Assembly (NCBI GenBank): GCA_023213395.1
Contig: CM041465.1
Location: forward strand, 111,359,741-111,423,740
Length of the DNA: 64,000 nucleotides
Reading direction: 5' to 3'
Origin: Cycas panzhihuaensis
Taxonomy: Eukaryota > Cycadophyta
Made by a program: the position numbers and the translations under genes. Below the pieces are notes generated by a model that saw nothing but the letters and a program-made list of their open reading frames with translations, had not been told where the DNA came from and searched no databases. Positions 33,908 through 43,111 of the stretch are shown here, piece after piece. How positions within the stretch are numbered: position 1 is the stretch's first letter; every line of letters begins with the position of its first letter.

Positions 33908-35296
33908 AGTCAAGAAGGGAATGGTAGTGGCGAACGATTAGCCGATGCCACCATCCCCAACGAGAGCGGCGTCCCTGTTGACGACTCCTTCCCGGACGAG
34001 TCCATTATGACCATCCAGGATGTTCCTCCTCACCCACTCGCTGATAGCGAGTGGTATGGTGACATTGTGCGATATTTGACTCAGCAAGAATATCGCCCCG
34101 AAGCCAGCAACAAAGTCAGGTCGCGTGTCCACGCCACTGCTAGGCAACACCTCCTCGTGGACGGGGTGCTGTACAAGAGATCTTTCGATGGGATCCTGCT
34201 TCGCTGCGTCGCTCCTGACGAAGCGGACCAAATACTCTGCGAGTGCCACCATGGCATTTGTGGGGGCCACTTTGGGGGCCAATCCATGGCCCAAAGGATC
34301 CTCTGCATGGGCTATTACTGGCCGTCCTTGTTCAAGGATACCCATGCTTGCGCCCTTAGATGCCGGTGTTGTCAAGAGCACACCAACGTCTCTCACATAC
34401 CTTCCGAGGCACTATACCCTATCATGTCTCCGTGGCCCTTTTCCCAATGGGGTTTAGACCTCATCGGGGCTATATCACCACCATCTTCCACACAACATAA
34501 ATATATCCTAACCGCTACTGAATACTTCACTAAATGGGCGGAGGTGATCCCCCTGTCCACTACCCCTGGCAAGACGATAGCCACTTTCGTCTACTAGCAT
34601 ATTATCTGTCGTTTCAGAATTCCAGACGTCCTAATTACGGATAATGGAACTCCCTTTTGTAATAGGGAAATGGACGAATTGTGAGAGAAATTTAAAATCT
34701 CGCACAAGACGTCATCCCCTTATTACCCCCAAGCCAACGAGCAAATTGAATCTTTCAACAAAACGCTCATTGGCATCTTGAAGAAAACCGTCGCTCAGTC
34801 TCAAAGAGACTGGCATATCCAGCTCCCTTCCGCTCTATGGGCTTATCGCACCTCTATCCGGATGGCTACCGGGATGACCCCATTCTCGCTAGTCTACGGG
34901 ACCGAAGCGATACTTCCGTTGGAAGTGGAGGTCCCTTCTCTTTGGGTTTCCCTTCGAGGCCTCATCCATGAGGAGTCTACTCGCCAGGCTCGTCTCCTAG
35001 ACCTCGAAGCCCTGGATGAGAAGTGCTTAGCGGCTTATCAAGCGAACCTCGCTTCGAAAGCCCGTTTGCAAAGGACGCACGATAAACACCTCCGTGCCTG
35101 CCCTTTGTGTCCTGGGGACCACGTCCTTAAATTAGAGTATCTTTACGATTGCTTGGCCAAATTGGGGTCCAAGTGGGTAGGTCCCTTCGTCGTTCTCGAA
35201 AGCCTCGATAACGGCGCATACAGGATCGCCACCGTAGACAGCTTGGAATTTGAGAAAGCGGTCAATGGGAAATTCCTCAAGAAGTTCTACGCGTGA
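33908..35296 (+). pseudogene. Integrase of A2, broken
   Basis: The N-terminal zinc-binding motif (ECHHGICGGH and CRCCQEH) is at about 34240-34380. The catalytic core has GLDLIGA, TDNGTPF and an IES motif carrying the third acidic residue (about 34743). The C-terminal tail has SKWVGPFVVL and ends LKKFYA at 35296. Stops are at TAG 34595 (CAG in A1) and TGA 34682 (TGC in A1). The glycine just before the catalytic-Glu motif is replaced by glutamate (ANEQIES against ANGQIES in A1). Confidence 0.88.
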
Positions 35297-36017
35297 TCTC
35301 TTCACCTCGCTCTGAAACGAGCCTAAACTACCATCTTAAATTGTTCCCATTCCTCCCAACCACGGGTAGGATGGTGATTTAAGATGGATTCTCGTTCCTT
35401 CTTCTGGTTCCTCCCGCGGAACTCGCGTTTCCGTATACTCTTGGGAACCTTTGTCTTCCTATTTTGGGCATCCCCCAAACTAGGACGACGCTATGGAGTA
35501 TCGTCACTCCTCCTTTCATGCTTGTCGCTTCCTTCGCATATTCCGCTATGCTCCTCTGTGTACGTGCATGTCGCCCTATCTTCTAACCTCACACCTCTCG
35601 ATCACCTCTGCTCACGGTGGATGTGTGTGCTCCTGTTAGACATATGGCCATACATGGAAGGAAACACCTACATATTCACAAAACTTTACAACAAAATATA
35701 TACATTTATACATTTACATATTTACATATCAACATACAAATATTTACAACATACAAATATTTGCAGCATATTACAAAAATATTCATTTACAAAAGTAAAC
35801 CATACATGCTACCTCTATCATACATGGTACACCATTTCATGCCAAAATGGGGTTCCAATTACCCCATGTATATATATATGAAAAATTTCATAGTACATCG
35901 TGCATGTGGGAAGCCGGGATCCTTGCAGGGGGAGTACAATCATGTGAGTCTACATATGACCCCCTGGAGGCCCGCGCTTTCCCGTCAAAATCACATATGT
36001 GCCTCCTAGCCTCGCTA
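35297..36017 (+). other. Spacer after integrase of A2 with a hydrophobic reading frame
   Basis: An open frame from ATG 35384 to 35881 starts MDSRSFFWFLPRN and is hydrophobic. It corresponds to the broken frame of A1 at 19248-19617. The second half is AT-rich with repeated ACATACAAATATTTACA units (35700-35780) and is unlikely to be protein-coding. The end (35850-36017) is conserved with A1 and C and probably holds the 3' end of the antisense transcript. Confidence 0.35.
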
Positions 36018-38553
36018 CTACCTGCATCCCGGGTCCCATCTCACAGTCTCGTGTGATCCCTCTCCTGGGGACCACATCCCTGCGAGGCTCCTCTTAGGCC
36101 TCCGCGAGCTGCTTGCCTCGCTCTCCTCGTCCCAAGGCCGCCTCGGAGTCATAGCCGCCGTATGTGTGTGTGTGCGGCTCCTGCTCGACCTAGAGACCAT
36201 CTGCGCCACCAGCTGGTCGTAGCGGACCTGGATGCGGTCCCTCTCGCCTCAGAGTCCCTCCTCGATGGCTCTGAACCTCTCCTCCGATGCCTTAAGGCGC
36301 TCCTCTAGGACTACAAGGTGAGTGCTGCTCCCTATGTCTCCTCCCGGCCCGCTCTGTGCCTCCAAGGCCTGGATCCGTCCACGCAGCTCATCTCGCTCGC
36401 CCCTGGTCGCATCGAGCTCTCGCTGCAGCTGCCCCCGGAATGCCATGTGCTCCTGGGTCTCTGCAGCCTAGATGTCTCTCGCTCGCACCAATGGGGCGAA
36501 TGCCTGCATGTAGGCCCCCGCCAATCTGGGTGCATCCTCTGCCTGGATGGGCGGTTGCCCCTCTGCGTAGACCTGAGGGAACAACTCCCTCACCATAGCC
36601 TCGACCAGTCGCTGGACCTCCGCTACACCTGTCAATGCAACATGCCATGCGTCAGTGTGTATCCTCGATGCATATCATAAAACGAAATCAGAATCTATCT
36701 AGATGTCAAACGACTAAGGAAATGTTTAGGTCTCACCTGCCGTGGCTGCCGGATCCTCTGCTCGGGTGACGTCTCCCTCTCCTGGCTCTCCGCCAGCTGC
36801 CGGTGCCTCATCCTCTAGCTCATCCTCTGCCTCTGCCTCGTCTCCGGCAGGGACCGACTCGACCCTCGCCTCTCCGGATCTCCTCACGATCCATAGCCTG
36901 CGCCCCCTGGTCTCAGCCGCCCTGCTCATCTCGGCAGCTCCTCATGGGCCTGCCCCTCCTGTGGCAGCCCCAGATGGTCCAGCTGCATCCTCAGGTGCCT
37001 GTGATGGACCTGCCTCCCGCAGGTCGGGATGGGCCAGCCCCATCTCCCCGGTCGTCACTGTCATCGCCCCCGTCGTCATCGTCATCGTCGCTATCATCGA
37101 CGGGTGCTCCTGCCCCTCCTGCTCCGTCATCACTCGCCCACCTCACTGCCCTGTATGGATCTGCTATGTAGTCTATCAGAGTGAGGAGGTCGAGCGATGT
37201 CGCGTCGACCGACCGGCGGACATGTGCCTGGTCCTCTATCCCCTGGAATCTCGTCTGCCATCTATGGACCATCGGAGCCCACCTCGCTATGGGGAATGGT
37301 CCCCCTACCAGCGCCACTACTGCAAAGTGATGAAAGAACCAAGATCCGCAAAGAACGCGTCAGAGGAAAATCCTCCTCGTCCCGATCTCGATGGTATTTG
37401 GTTGGGCGGCGAGGTTCGCGCAACTAGGGTAGCCCAATCCATCCTCTCGCCCAGACCAAGGCCACGCCATCACCCATCCTCACAGGATCTCCCTATAGTT
37501 ACATTTACGGAGATCCCACGAATGCATAGCAAAATCAGCTTCCTCACCCGAGGAATCCCTGACATGAGCACTGTCTGGAGGGGGGCTCCCTCCTCCACTG
37601 CCCCGCCCCATGAGAAACGGGGCCTCCTGTGTCTTTGCCGCGGTCTTTAAGCAGCGTCCTCAGTCTCACGGGTCTCCCCGTCACTGGCACCCCTAAGATC
37701 CGTCTAATATCCTCTGGGGTGATAGATATGTCCCCTATCTGAGGCAAGTGAAACACGTGCCTCCTCCTATCCCAGTGCGACACTATGTCCACTAGGAGCT
37801 GCTGATTCGATGCGAACTGGGGGGTCCTCAGGGCCTTGTACAGGCCGCATCTCTTCAAAATCGCCCTGTCATCCTCTGTCGACATCTCCAGGTAACTAAG
37901 GATGGGCATGCCGACGTTCTCGCGGTTGTCCACCGCGGTAACTGCCTGCAATCAGCAAAAGTTAATCCAAATCAGTTCCCTAGCACTCTTCCAGACCCCT
38001 AGCTGCCTGTCTGGTGCCCTTCTCGGGCTTTCCGGGGCTGTTTGGCCCCTGTTTTGGCTTTTTCTGATTTTCTGTCTGTGTACCGCTCCGAATTTAGCGG
38101 TACCGCTAAATTCGGGGTGGGCCCCGCGGTGATCGTTCTTCCTGAGCGATCCCACGGCTAAGATCGCGGTGCCACGATCTTAGCCGCGGTACCGCCGGCA
38201 ACCCCCTAAAAGGGGGGTTTTTTGGCCCAGAAAATCAAATTTTTTTGTGGCAGGGCTGCCTAATGCCCAGGTCCCCGCCTCTTTCTGGGTCCAATTCAGA
38301 CTCCGAGAGGCCTCTAACTGCCCATAAGGAGCATAAAAAGCATTAAAATTTAAATAAAAAGTAATAAATTTTGAACTTCGAAATGATGAAGGTTTCGTTA
38401 GATCCACTCACTGGGTCCAGCCTGACCGTCGCCATCTCGTCTCTCTGGTCGCGATGACTGTCTCCTCGCCCGAATCCGATGGTCGGATCCTCCTCTGCGT
38501 GCCTCTGAAATCGGGTAGTGCTCCACGTCGTAAGGGAAAGGCTCTGGTTTCAT
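36018..38553 (-). CDS. Antisense PMD-like gene of A2, three predicted exons
   Basis: Exon 1 is 38553-38412 (ATG, 47 codons plus one base, Arg-rich) and is followed by donor GTGAGT. Intron 1 is 38411-37942 and ends TTGCAGGCAG. Exon 2 is 37941-36737. It holds a plant-mobile-domain-like segment (RHVFHLPQIGD, EDIRRILGVP at about 37670-37770; PFPIARWAP near 37300), then an acidic D/S tract and an E/A-rich stretch, and ends at donor GTGAGA. Intron 2 is 36736-36629, with acceptor TTGACAG. Exon 3 is 36628-36018: EVQRLVEAM, a coiled coil (QLQRELDATRGERDELRGRI) and a basic Arg/Ser tail. Both introns are phase 1 and join open frames. Damage: a frameshift within exon 2 (about 37330-37640), TAG in exon 3 (TGG in A1) and a TGA shared with A1. 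PMD proteins are known from plants and transposons; the function here is unknown. Confidence 0.65.
38083..38186. repeat. Hairpin cluster in antisense intron 1 (A2)
   Basis: A 38-bp near-palindrome centred on GCGGTACCGC (38083-38120; its two mismatches would be G-U pairs in RNA) is followed by GATCGTT...AGCGATC. A hairpin with 12-bp perfect arms CGGCTAAGATCG/CGATCTTAGCCG comes next (38155-38166 and 38175-38186). Positions match the A1 cluster (21891-21990). Confidence 0.85.
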
Positions 38554-38593
38554 ACGAGAGCCGGTGAAAATGAATCCAATTTTTATTAGTTTT

Positions 38594-38604
38594 CCTTATA
38601 TAGG
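38594..38604 (-). promoter_or_regulatory. TATA box of the antisense gene
   Basis: On the minus strand the sequence reads CCTATATAAGG, about 45 bp upstream of the exon-1 ATG (38553). This allows a start of transcription about 30 bp downstream of the TATA box and a short 5' UTR. The same element is present in A1 (22414-22424). Confidence 0.6.
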
Positions 38605-39132
38605 CGGGGGCCCCGGCGGGCACTTCTTCCGTTTTTGGCTCCGTGACAGTCGTTGGGATCATCTCATCGCGCTGGTAATCTTTGCCTTCTGGCCTTGTCG
38701 CCCATTGTGCTCCATGGACGCCCTTTTTGCCCTCTCTTGTAAGGGCATTTATGGCGTCTCATTATTGCACTTTTGGCAGGGCCTTTTTGCATCGTTTTAC
38801 GCGCTACTCCCGTGCGTGCCCGAGTTTATACTCGTTTGGCTCGTTTCGTCGCCCTGGACTCGTTTTTGTAGCCTTTTCTCGCCCCTAGGGTCCCCAAAGG
38901 AAATGCTCCCCCCACTTGGGGGTATGTGTTGCTTTCCCAGGCAACCTTTGGCCCCCTAGGGCGCCTTTTCTCTGCCCACTTTTCTGCCAATGGCTGGATT
39001 GCTTGCTTTCATTCTTGGGTAACCTCATTGCTAGGTCCTCCTACCCTTCTCAGCCCACTTCGTGCTTGCTATTCGAGTCTTTGTTTTTGCTTGCATCGCT
39101 GTTTGTTTACCGCCAGAGCCTAGTACCAAGCC

Positions 39133-39555
39133 ATGTCTCTCCTCGTTTTCACCGATGGTGGAAGTCGCGGCAACCCCGGACCTTCCGCCGCTGCGTGGAT
39201 TCTTCGCAGTCCCTCCAAACACGATCACTTGCGTTCCGGAGTCTTTCTTCCTGAGGCTACCAATAACAAAGCCGAGTACATGGCCGTTATTGAAGCCCTT
39301 ACGGATGCTCTTCGTTTCCATCACAGTTCCATTGTGTTGTTTTGTGATTCTCAGGTCGTGGTGTCCCATCTCACCCAGGTTTACCAGGTGCGATGCCCTC
39401 ACCTGAGGACCCTTGCATCTACCGCTAGGTCTCTTTTGGCTTGTTTCTCGTTATTAGATATCTAGCATATTCTGAGGCACCTCAACGCTGAGGCTGACAG
39501 CCTTGTCCGCCTCATCCTTGAGCGTCGCCTCCCTCTTCTAGACAACTGCCCTTGA
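39133..39555 (+). pseudogene. Archaeal-type RNase H (second RNase H) of A2
   Basis: A 140-codon frame of exactly the same length as in A1, starting at its own ATG. FTDGGSRGNPG (D8), NNKAEY (E48), FCDSQ (D72) and NAEADSL (D122) supply all four catalytic acidic residues. A single TAG at 39463 (CAG in A1) interrupts it before the last aspartate. The codon stopped in A1 (23203) is intact here, so the two copies were damaged independently and a common ancestor was open. The gene lies between the antisense gene and the 3' LTR, not next to the native RNase H. Confidence 0.9.
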
Positions 39556-39907
39556 GGCTTGCCTGGCTGGCCCGTGCCCAAGCCTCCAGTTGCTGTTAGT
39601 TAGATGTACCTGCTCTACTTTGTTGGATTCCCTCGTACTTCACATTGCACCTTGGCAACGGGGGGCATCCCATTTTACTGCTTATTTCAGTTTCAGGTCG
39701 ATGTTTGGGCAACACGTAGGCATCCCCTACGTTGTCCTCGTCTCTGTCTCGCCTGTCCACATGTTCTGCCACGACACTTGCCTACACCCTTGGATCACGT
39801 GCTGCTCTTGATTACTTATATATATATATATATACATGTGCTACTCATGTTTCTTGATTGTCAGCATTCGCCATTACATTACGCTTCCGAGCAGTGAGGC
39901 TCACGCC

Positions 39908-39916
39908 AAGGGGCAT
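39908..39916 (+). other. Polypurine tract of A2 (degraded)
   Basis: AAGGGGCAT precedes the LTR start at 39917; A1 has TAAGGGGGCAG at this position. Confidence 0.65.
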
Positions 39917-42453
39917 TGTTTCCCAGCTATCGGGAATGGACTCGAGACGCATCGACACAGGTTTGTTTAGGTATATGTTCTTACTTTTCTCACCTATGGT
40001 TTGATTAAGGTTATTTAGAGTAGGTTTCTTGACATATGCCTGCCTGCATGCATTGCCTTTCTACTTGCTCATAATGCATGCCTCAAGACACCTTCGACTA
40101 TGACGACTCACGCGGGGCATTCCTCGTGAACGCGACACCGTATGGCCTACATCCACTCACGATGTCTCACGCTTTCTGGATTATTTCGCGACTTGTTTCT
40201 TCTTGTTACGACATGCCGTTTATGTTGCAATCCTTCCTAAGTCTAGTCTAACCATTAGTTAGGGCTCTTTGCATCATTCTGGGTACTTGCCCACTGCCTG
40301 GGCGTTCCCCCAACTGATGGAATTCATGTTTAGTCTTTGTTCTTACCTCAAAACCTGATTTTTCTTTTTATTTTTCTCTTTTTTAAATTTCAGGTTGATA
40401 CCGCGGTAAACTAAGTGGTACCGCAGAATTTGTAGTGGTACCGCAGAGTTTGCCGCGGTACGACTGTTCAAAATTTAAAAAAGAGAACCACAACGCTTCG
40501 CATTTTCCATGGAACTATGGTGGCTCCGTACGATTGGAGGCGCCCCAACGCCCCCAACGTTCACTTACTATGAACAAGAGATAAAATAATTTTTTTTACT
40601 CATTTGCATCATTCTAAGGCTCATTTTTCAAGACTTCCAAGAGCAACTCTTCACAAAAACACAAGAGAAGGACACAGAAATCAGAGAGCTTCATGTACAG
40701 CAGTTGGACAGAGGTGTAGTGGGCTGCCATAAGCTGGAGTTGCAGGGCCATTGCTGCCCCCTACCGTTCTCCACAATAAGTTCCACTCTCCCTTACAAAT
40801 GCTCAAAGATCCAAGGGATTTCTTCACTCAAAAGGCTACTCCAAGGATCAACTTTCAGCTCTCAACTTGCATGGAGCTTCTCCCATCTACACTCATGTAA
40901 GAAACACTCAGAATCAGCCTCTAGATATCGTTTGTTGCTGCTACCCCGAGTGGCCAAGTGCATGCATGCATGCCCTTTCTCATCCAAGGTATTTCTTATT
41001 TCTTGTTGGTGCTTTTTTTCCTTGCTTTTTTGTCGTTCTACTTGCAAGCTCTTTTCCCCCTATTGCATTCACTTTCTTTGAGATTTCCTTGGTCATCCAA
41101 TGAAAGTAATCTTAGCTAGTTGTAGCTTCCCTATAGTCTTCTTAGTAGATTGGGGTTATTTCCTTGCATTTCCTTGAGATTCATCCTTTCCCTCTAAGCT
41201 ATCTCTTCCACCCTTTTCTGAGTTGGCCGGTGTAAAGGGTTTCACACGAGGATTTGAGGGAGATAGGCGGGGTTCCGTCCCCCATTGCCGTCCTTCTCCC
41301 CAAGGGTTCTGTCCCTTGTCCTCTCTCCCTTTACCATCCGCGCTTTCTTAGGAAACGGAGCTAGGGAGGCCTAAGAGAGTTGGTTTGAGCTTTCCCTTTG
41401 GTGTAGGTAACCCATCACTACCCGTCTCACCTTGTTGTCTGCTAACGTTTCCTTCCCGAACCCCGTGGAGACCTCCAGTGGGTGAGTTAGCCATCCCGAG
41501 GCTATAATCAGTCCCATGTAGTATGTTTTATGGTGCATGACAGTGTATATGCTTATCGTGCAGTTTTGTTTCATTTTTTGCTACGTTCTAGCATATGACT
41601 CAAGTTATTTAGCTTAGTTAATTTCATTTCCATATATATATATATATATATATATATCTTTGTCGTGCTTCGTAGACTCTCTGCCGAGAGGAAGGTGCTC
41701 TCTCTACTTATCTGCAGGATCGCATTGGAGGAGGTGGTGTGCGAGACGAACCCGTTGCCGGTTGGCTCTCACACGGTATCTCTCTCCTTTAGCGTTGAGT
41801 TCTTTTTTTCGTCTTTTCATTTCGTTTGATTTCACATGCTCACGGGGAGGTAAGTAGACCCCCTTCGCCACCATTGGCCCACGTTGCATGCGTGGAGGAA
41901 AGAGGAAAGGAGTGCAACCGAGAAGAAGAATCCACACTTCAACCTCAACTGCCGGATCTAGGTACTCCTCGCGTTTCCTTTTATTTTTTTTCCCTTTTAT
42001 ATCATTCTTGCTTTTTGCACCTGCTTGATAAGTAAAAGATAAGGAAACATAAGGGAAAAAGGGAAATAGTCTTTTATTTTACATTTACTTTCTCGCACCG
42101 CTCCTTTACTTTACATAACATAGGAATAGAAGACCTGTTTACATTGCATCTCTTAACCACACTTTACTTCACACATGTTGCACGTTGGTTTTGTTGCCCT
42201 CTCGTTGCCTTCTCATTACCTTGAGAAGCCGCAACGCGCGAGGTTTCCCTCTCCTTCCCGGCCATCCGAAGGGTAGGAAGGCCTCGTATTTGCACGGCTA
42301 CCTGGAAGCAACCAGGCACCTTGTAGTCCCCGAACCTGCGCTCCGGCGCACGGACGTCCTGCGAGGTGAGATCCTCGCTGCCTAGCCCAGTCAGTGTGGT
42401 GTTTTGTATCCCTTTGCTAGACGTAGGATCACCGCCCCGCGGAGAGCGTTTCA
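39917..42453 (+). repeat. A2 3' LTR
   Basis: The 2537-bp LTR starts TGTTTCCCAGCT and ends GCGTTTCA. It is collinear with 25994-28511. The block near 40080-40200 has several small deletions relative to the 5' copy. The right flank is the CCCCC duplication at 42454-42458. Confidence 0.9.
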
Positions 42454-42458
42454 CCCCC

Positions 42459-42780
42459 ATTTTGTGCCAAACCTGAGCTATTCTTTTTTTTGCTTGCTTG
42501 TGCGTTGGATCAGTTTTCCCCCCTTGCCTTCATTGCCTTCTCACTGCTTTGAGAAGCCGCAATGTGCGAGGCGCCTCCTCTCCTTCCCGGCCATCCGAAG
42601 GGTAGGAAGGCCTCACTTTTGCACAGCTACCTGGAAGCAACCAGGCACCTTGCCTCCGAACTGCGCCTCACAAGACGGACGTCCTGCGAGGTGAGATCCT
42701 CACTGCCTAGCCTAGTTAGTGTAGTGTATTTATACCCCTTTTGCTAGACGTAGGATCACCGCCCCGCGGAGAGCGTTTCA
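42459..42780 (+). repeat. A1 3' LTR, second part
   Basis: It continues the A1 LTR exactly where 25993 stops (ATTTTGTGCC..., then the GAGAAGCCGCAA and CCGGCCATCCGAAGGGTAGGAAGGCC blocks). It ends GAGAGCGTTTCA like the A2 LTRs. Read without the nest, it looks like a tandem duplication of the LTR end. Confidence 0.85.
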
Positions 42781-43111
42781 GCTGCTAATGAGATAAAACT
42801 ATGGAGCCTACCCTTTGCTTACTCTTTACTTGATTATGCATATCCTTCTGCATCTTTTATGGTGGGGGCGGCCCCCTCGTCTTTCTCATTTTTCTAGTCA
42901 GTTCCTAGGTGGCTCATAGGTAGCCCCTATGTTGTCTCCATCGCTACTTTCGTATCCACGCGTTCTACCACAACACTCGTTGGCACCCTTGCCTACTGTT
43001 ATGATCTTGATTAATATATCTATATACGCATGTGCTACTGATAGTTGTGTTGCTAGAATTTGCCATTGCACCAGGCTTCTGAGCGGCGAGGCTCTGCTGT
43101 TAAGGGGGCAG
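42781..43111 (+). mobile_element. Remaining 3' internal sequence and polypurine tract of B1
   Basis: It resembles the sequence just before the 3' LTR in A1 and A2: GTCTCCxTCxCT, ATCCACGCGTTCTACCAC, TATATACGCATGTGCTACT, CTTCTGAGCGGCGAGGCTCTGCT. It ends in the polypurine tract TAAGGGGGCAG (43101-43111). Confidence 0.8.

Larger units (their letters stand above)
25994..42453 (+). mobile_element. Complete Tat-type Ty3/gypsy element A2 (~16.5 kb)
   Basis: Two LTRs (2518 and 2537 bp) flank a primer-binding site, gag, pro, RT, RNase H, integrase, antisense PMD-like gene, second RNase H and polypurine tract. A 5-bp CCCCC duplication shows that it inserted into the 3' LTR of A1. The A2 LTRs are similar to each other (about 96% in a 320-bp stretch compared by eye). 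A2 is the youngest and least damaged element in the window, although gag, RNase H and integrase each carry stops or frameshifts. Confidence 0.92.
12628..42780 (+). mobile_element. Tat-type Ty3/gypsy element A1, 5'-truncated, split by A2
   Basis: A1 lacks its 5' LTR, leader and first ~90 bp of gag. It retains gag, pro, RT, RNase H and integrase (12628-19148), the antisense gene (19843-22372), the second RNase H (22951-23373), a polypurine tract and a 3' LTR. The 3' LTR is split in two (23729-25993 and 42459-42780) by insertion of A2. After 42780 the sequence returns to B1 internal DNA, so A1 inserted in B1 shortly upstream of the B1 polypurine tract. Confidence 0.8.

Noticed and set aside
35617-36009. 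Reading frame rich in Ile, Tyr and Thr
   Set aside because: It runs through AT-rich ACATACAAATA repeats and is not conserved as a frame in A1.
39815-39835. AT run before the A2 3' LTR as a regulatory element
   Set aside because: Simple microsatellite that varies in length between copies.
42459-42780. Internal duplication of the A2 LTR end
   Set aside because: It is the second part of the split A1 LTR.
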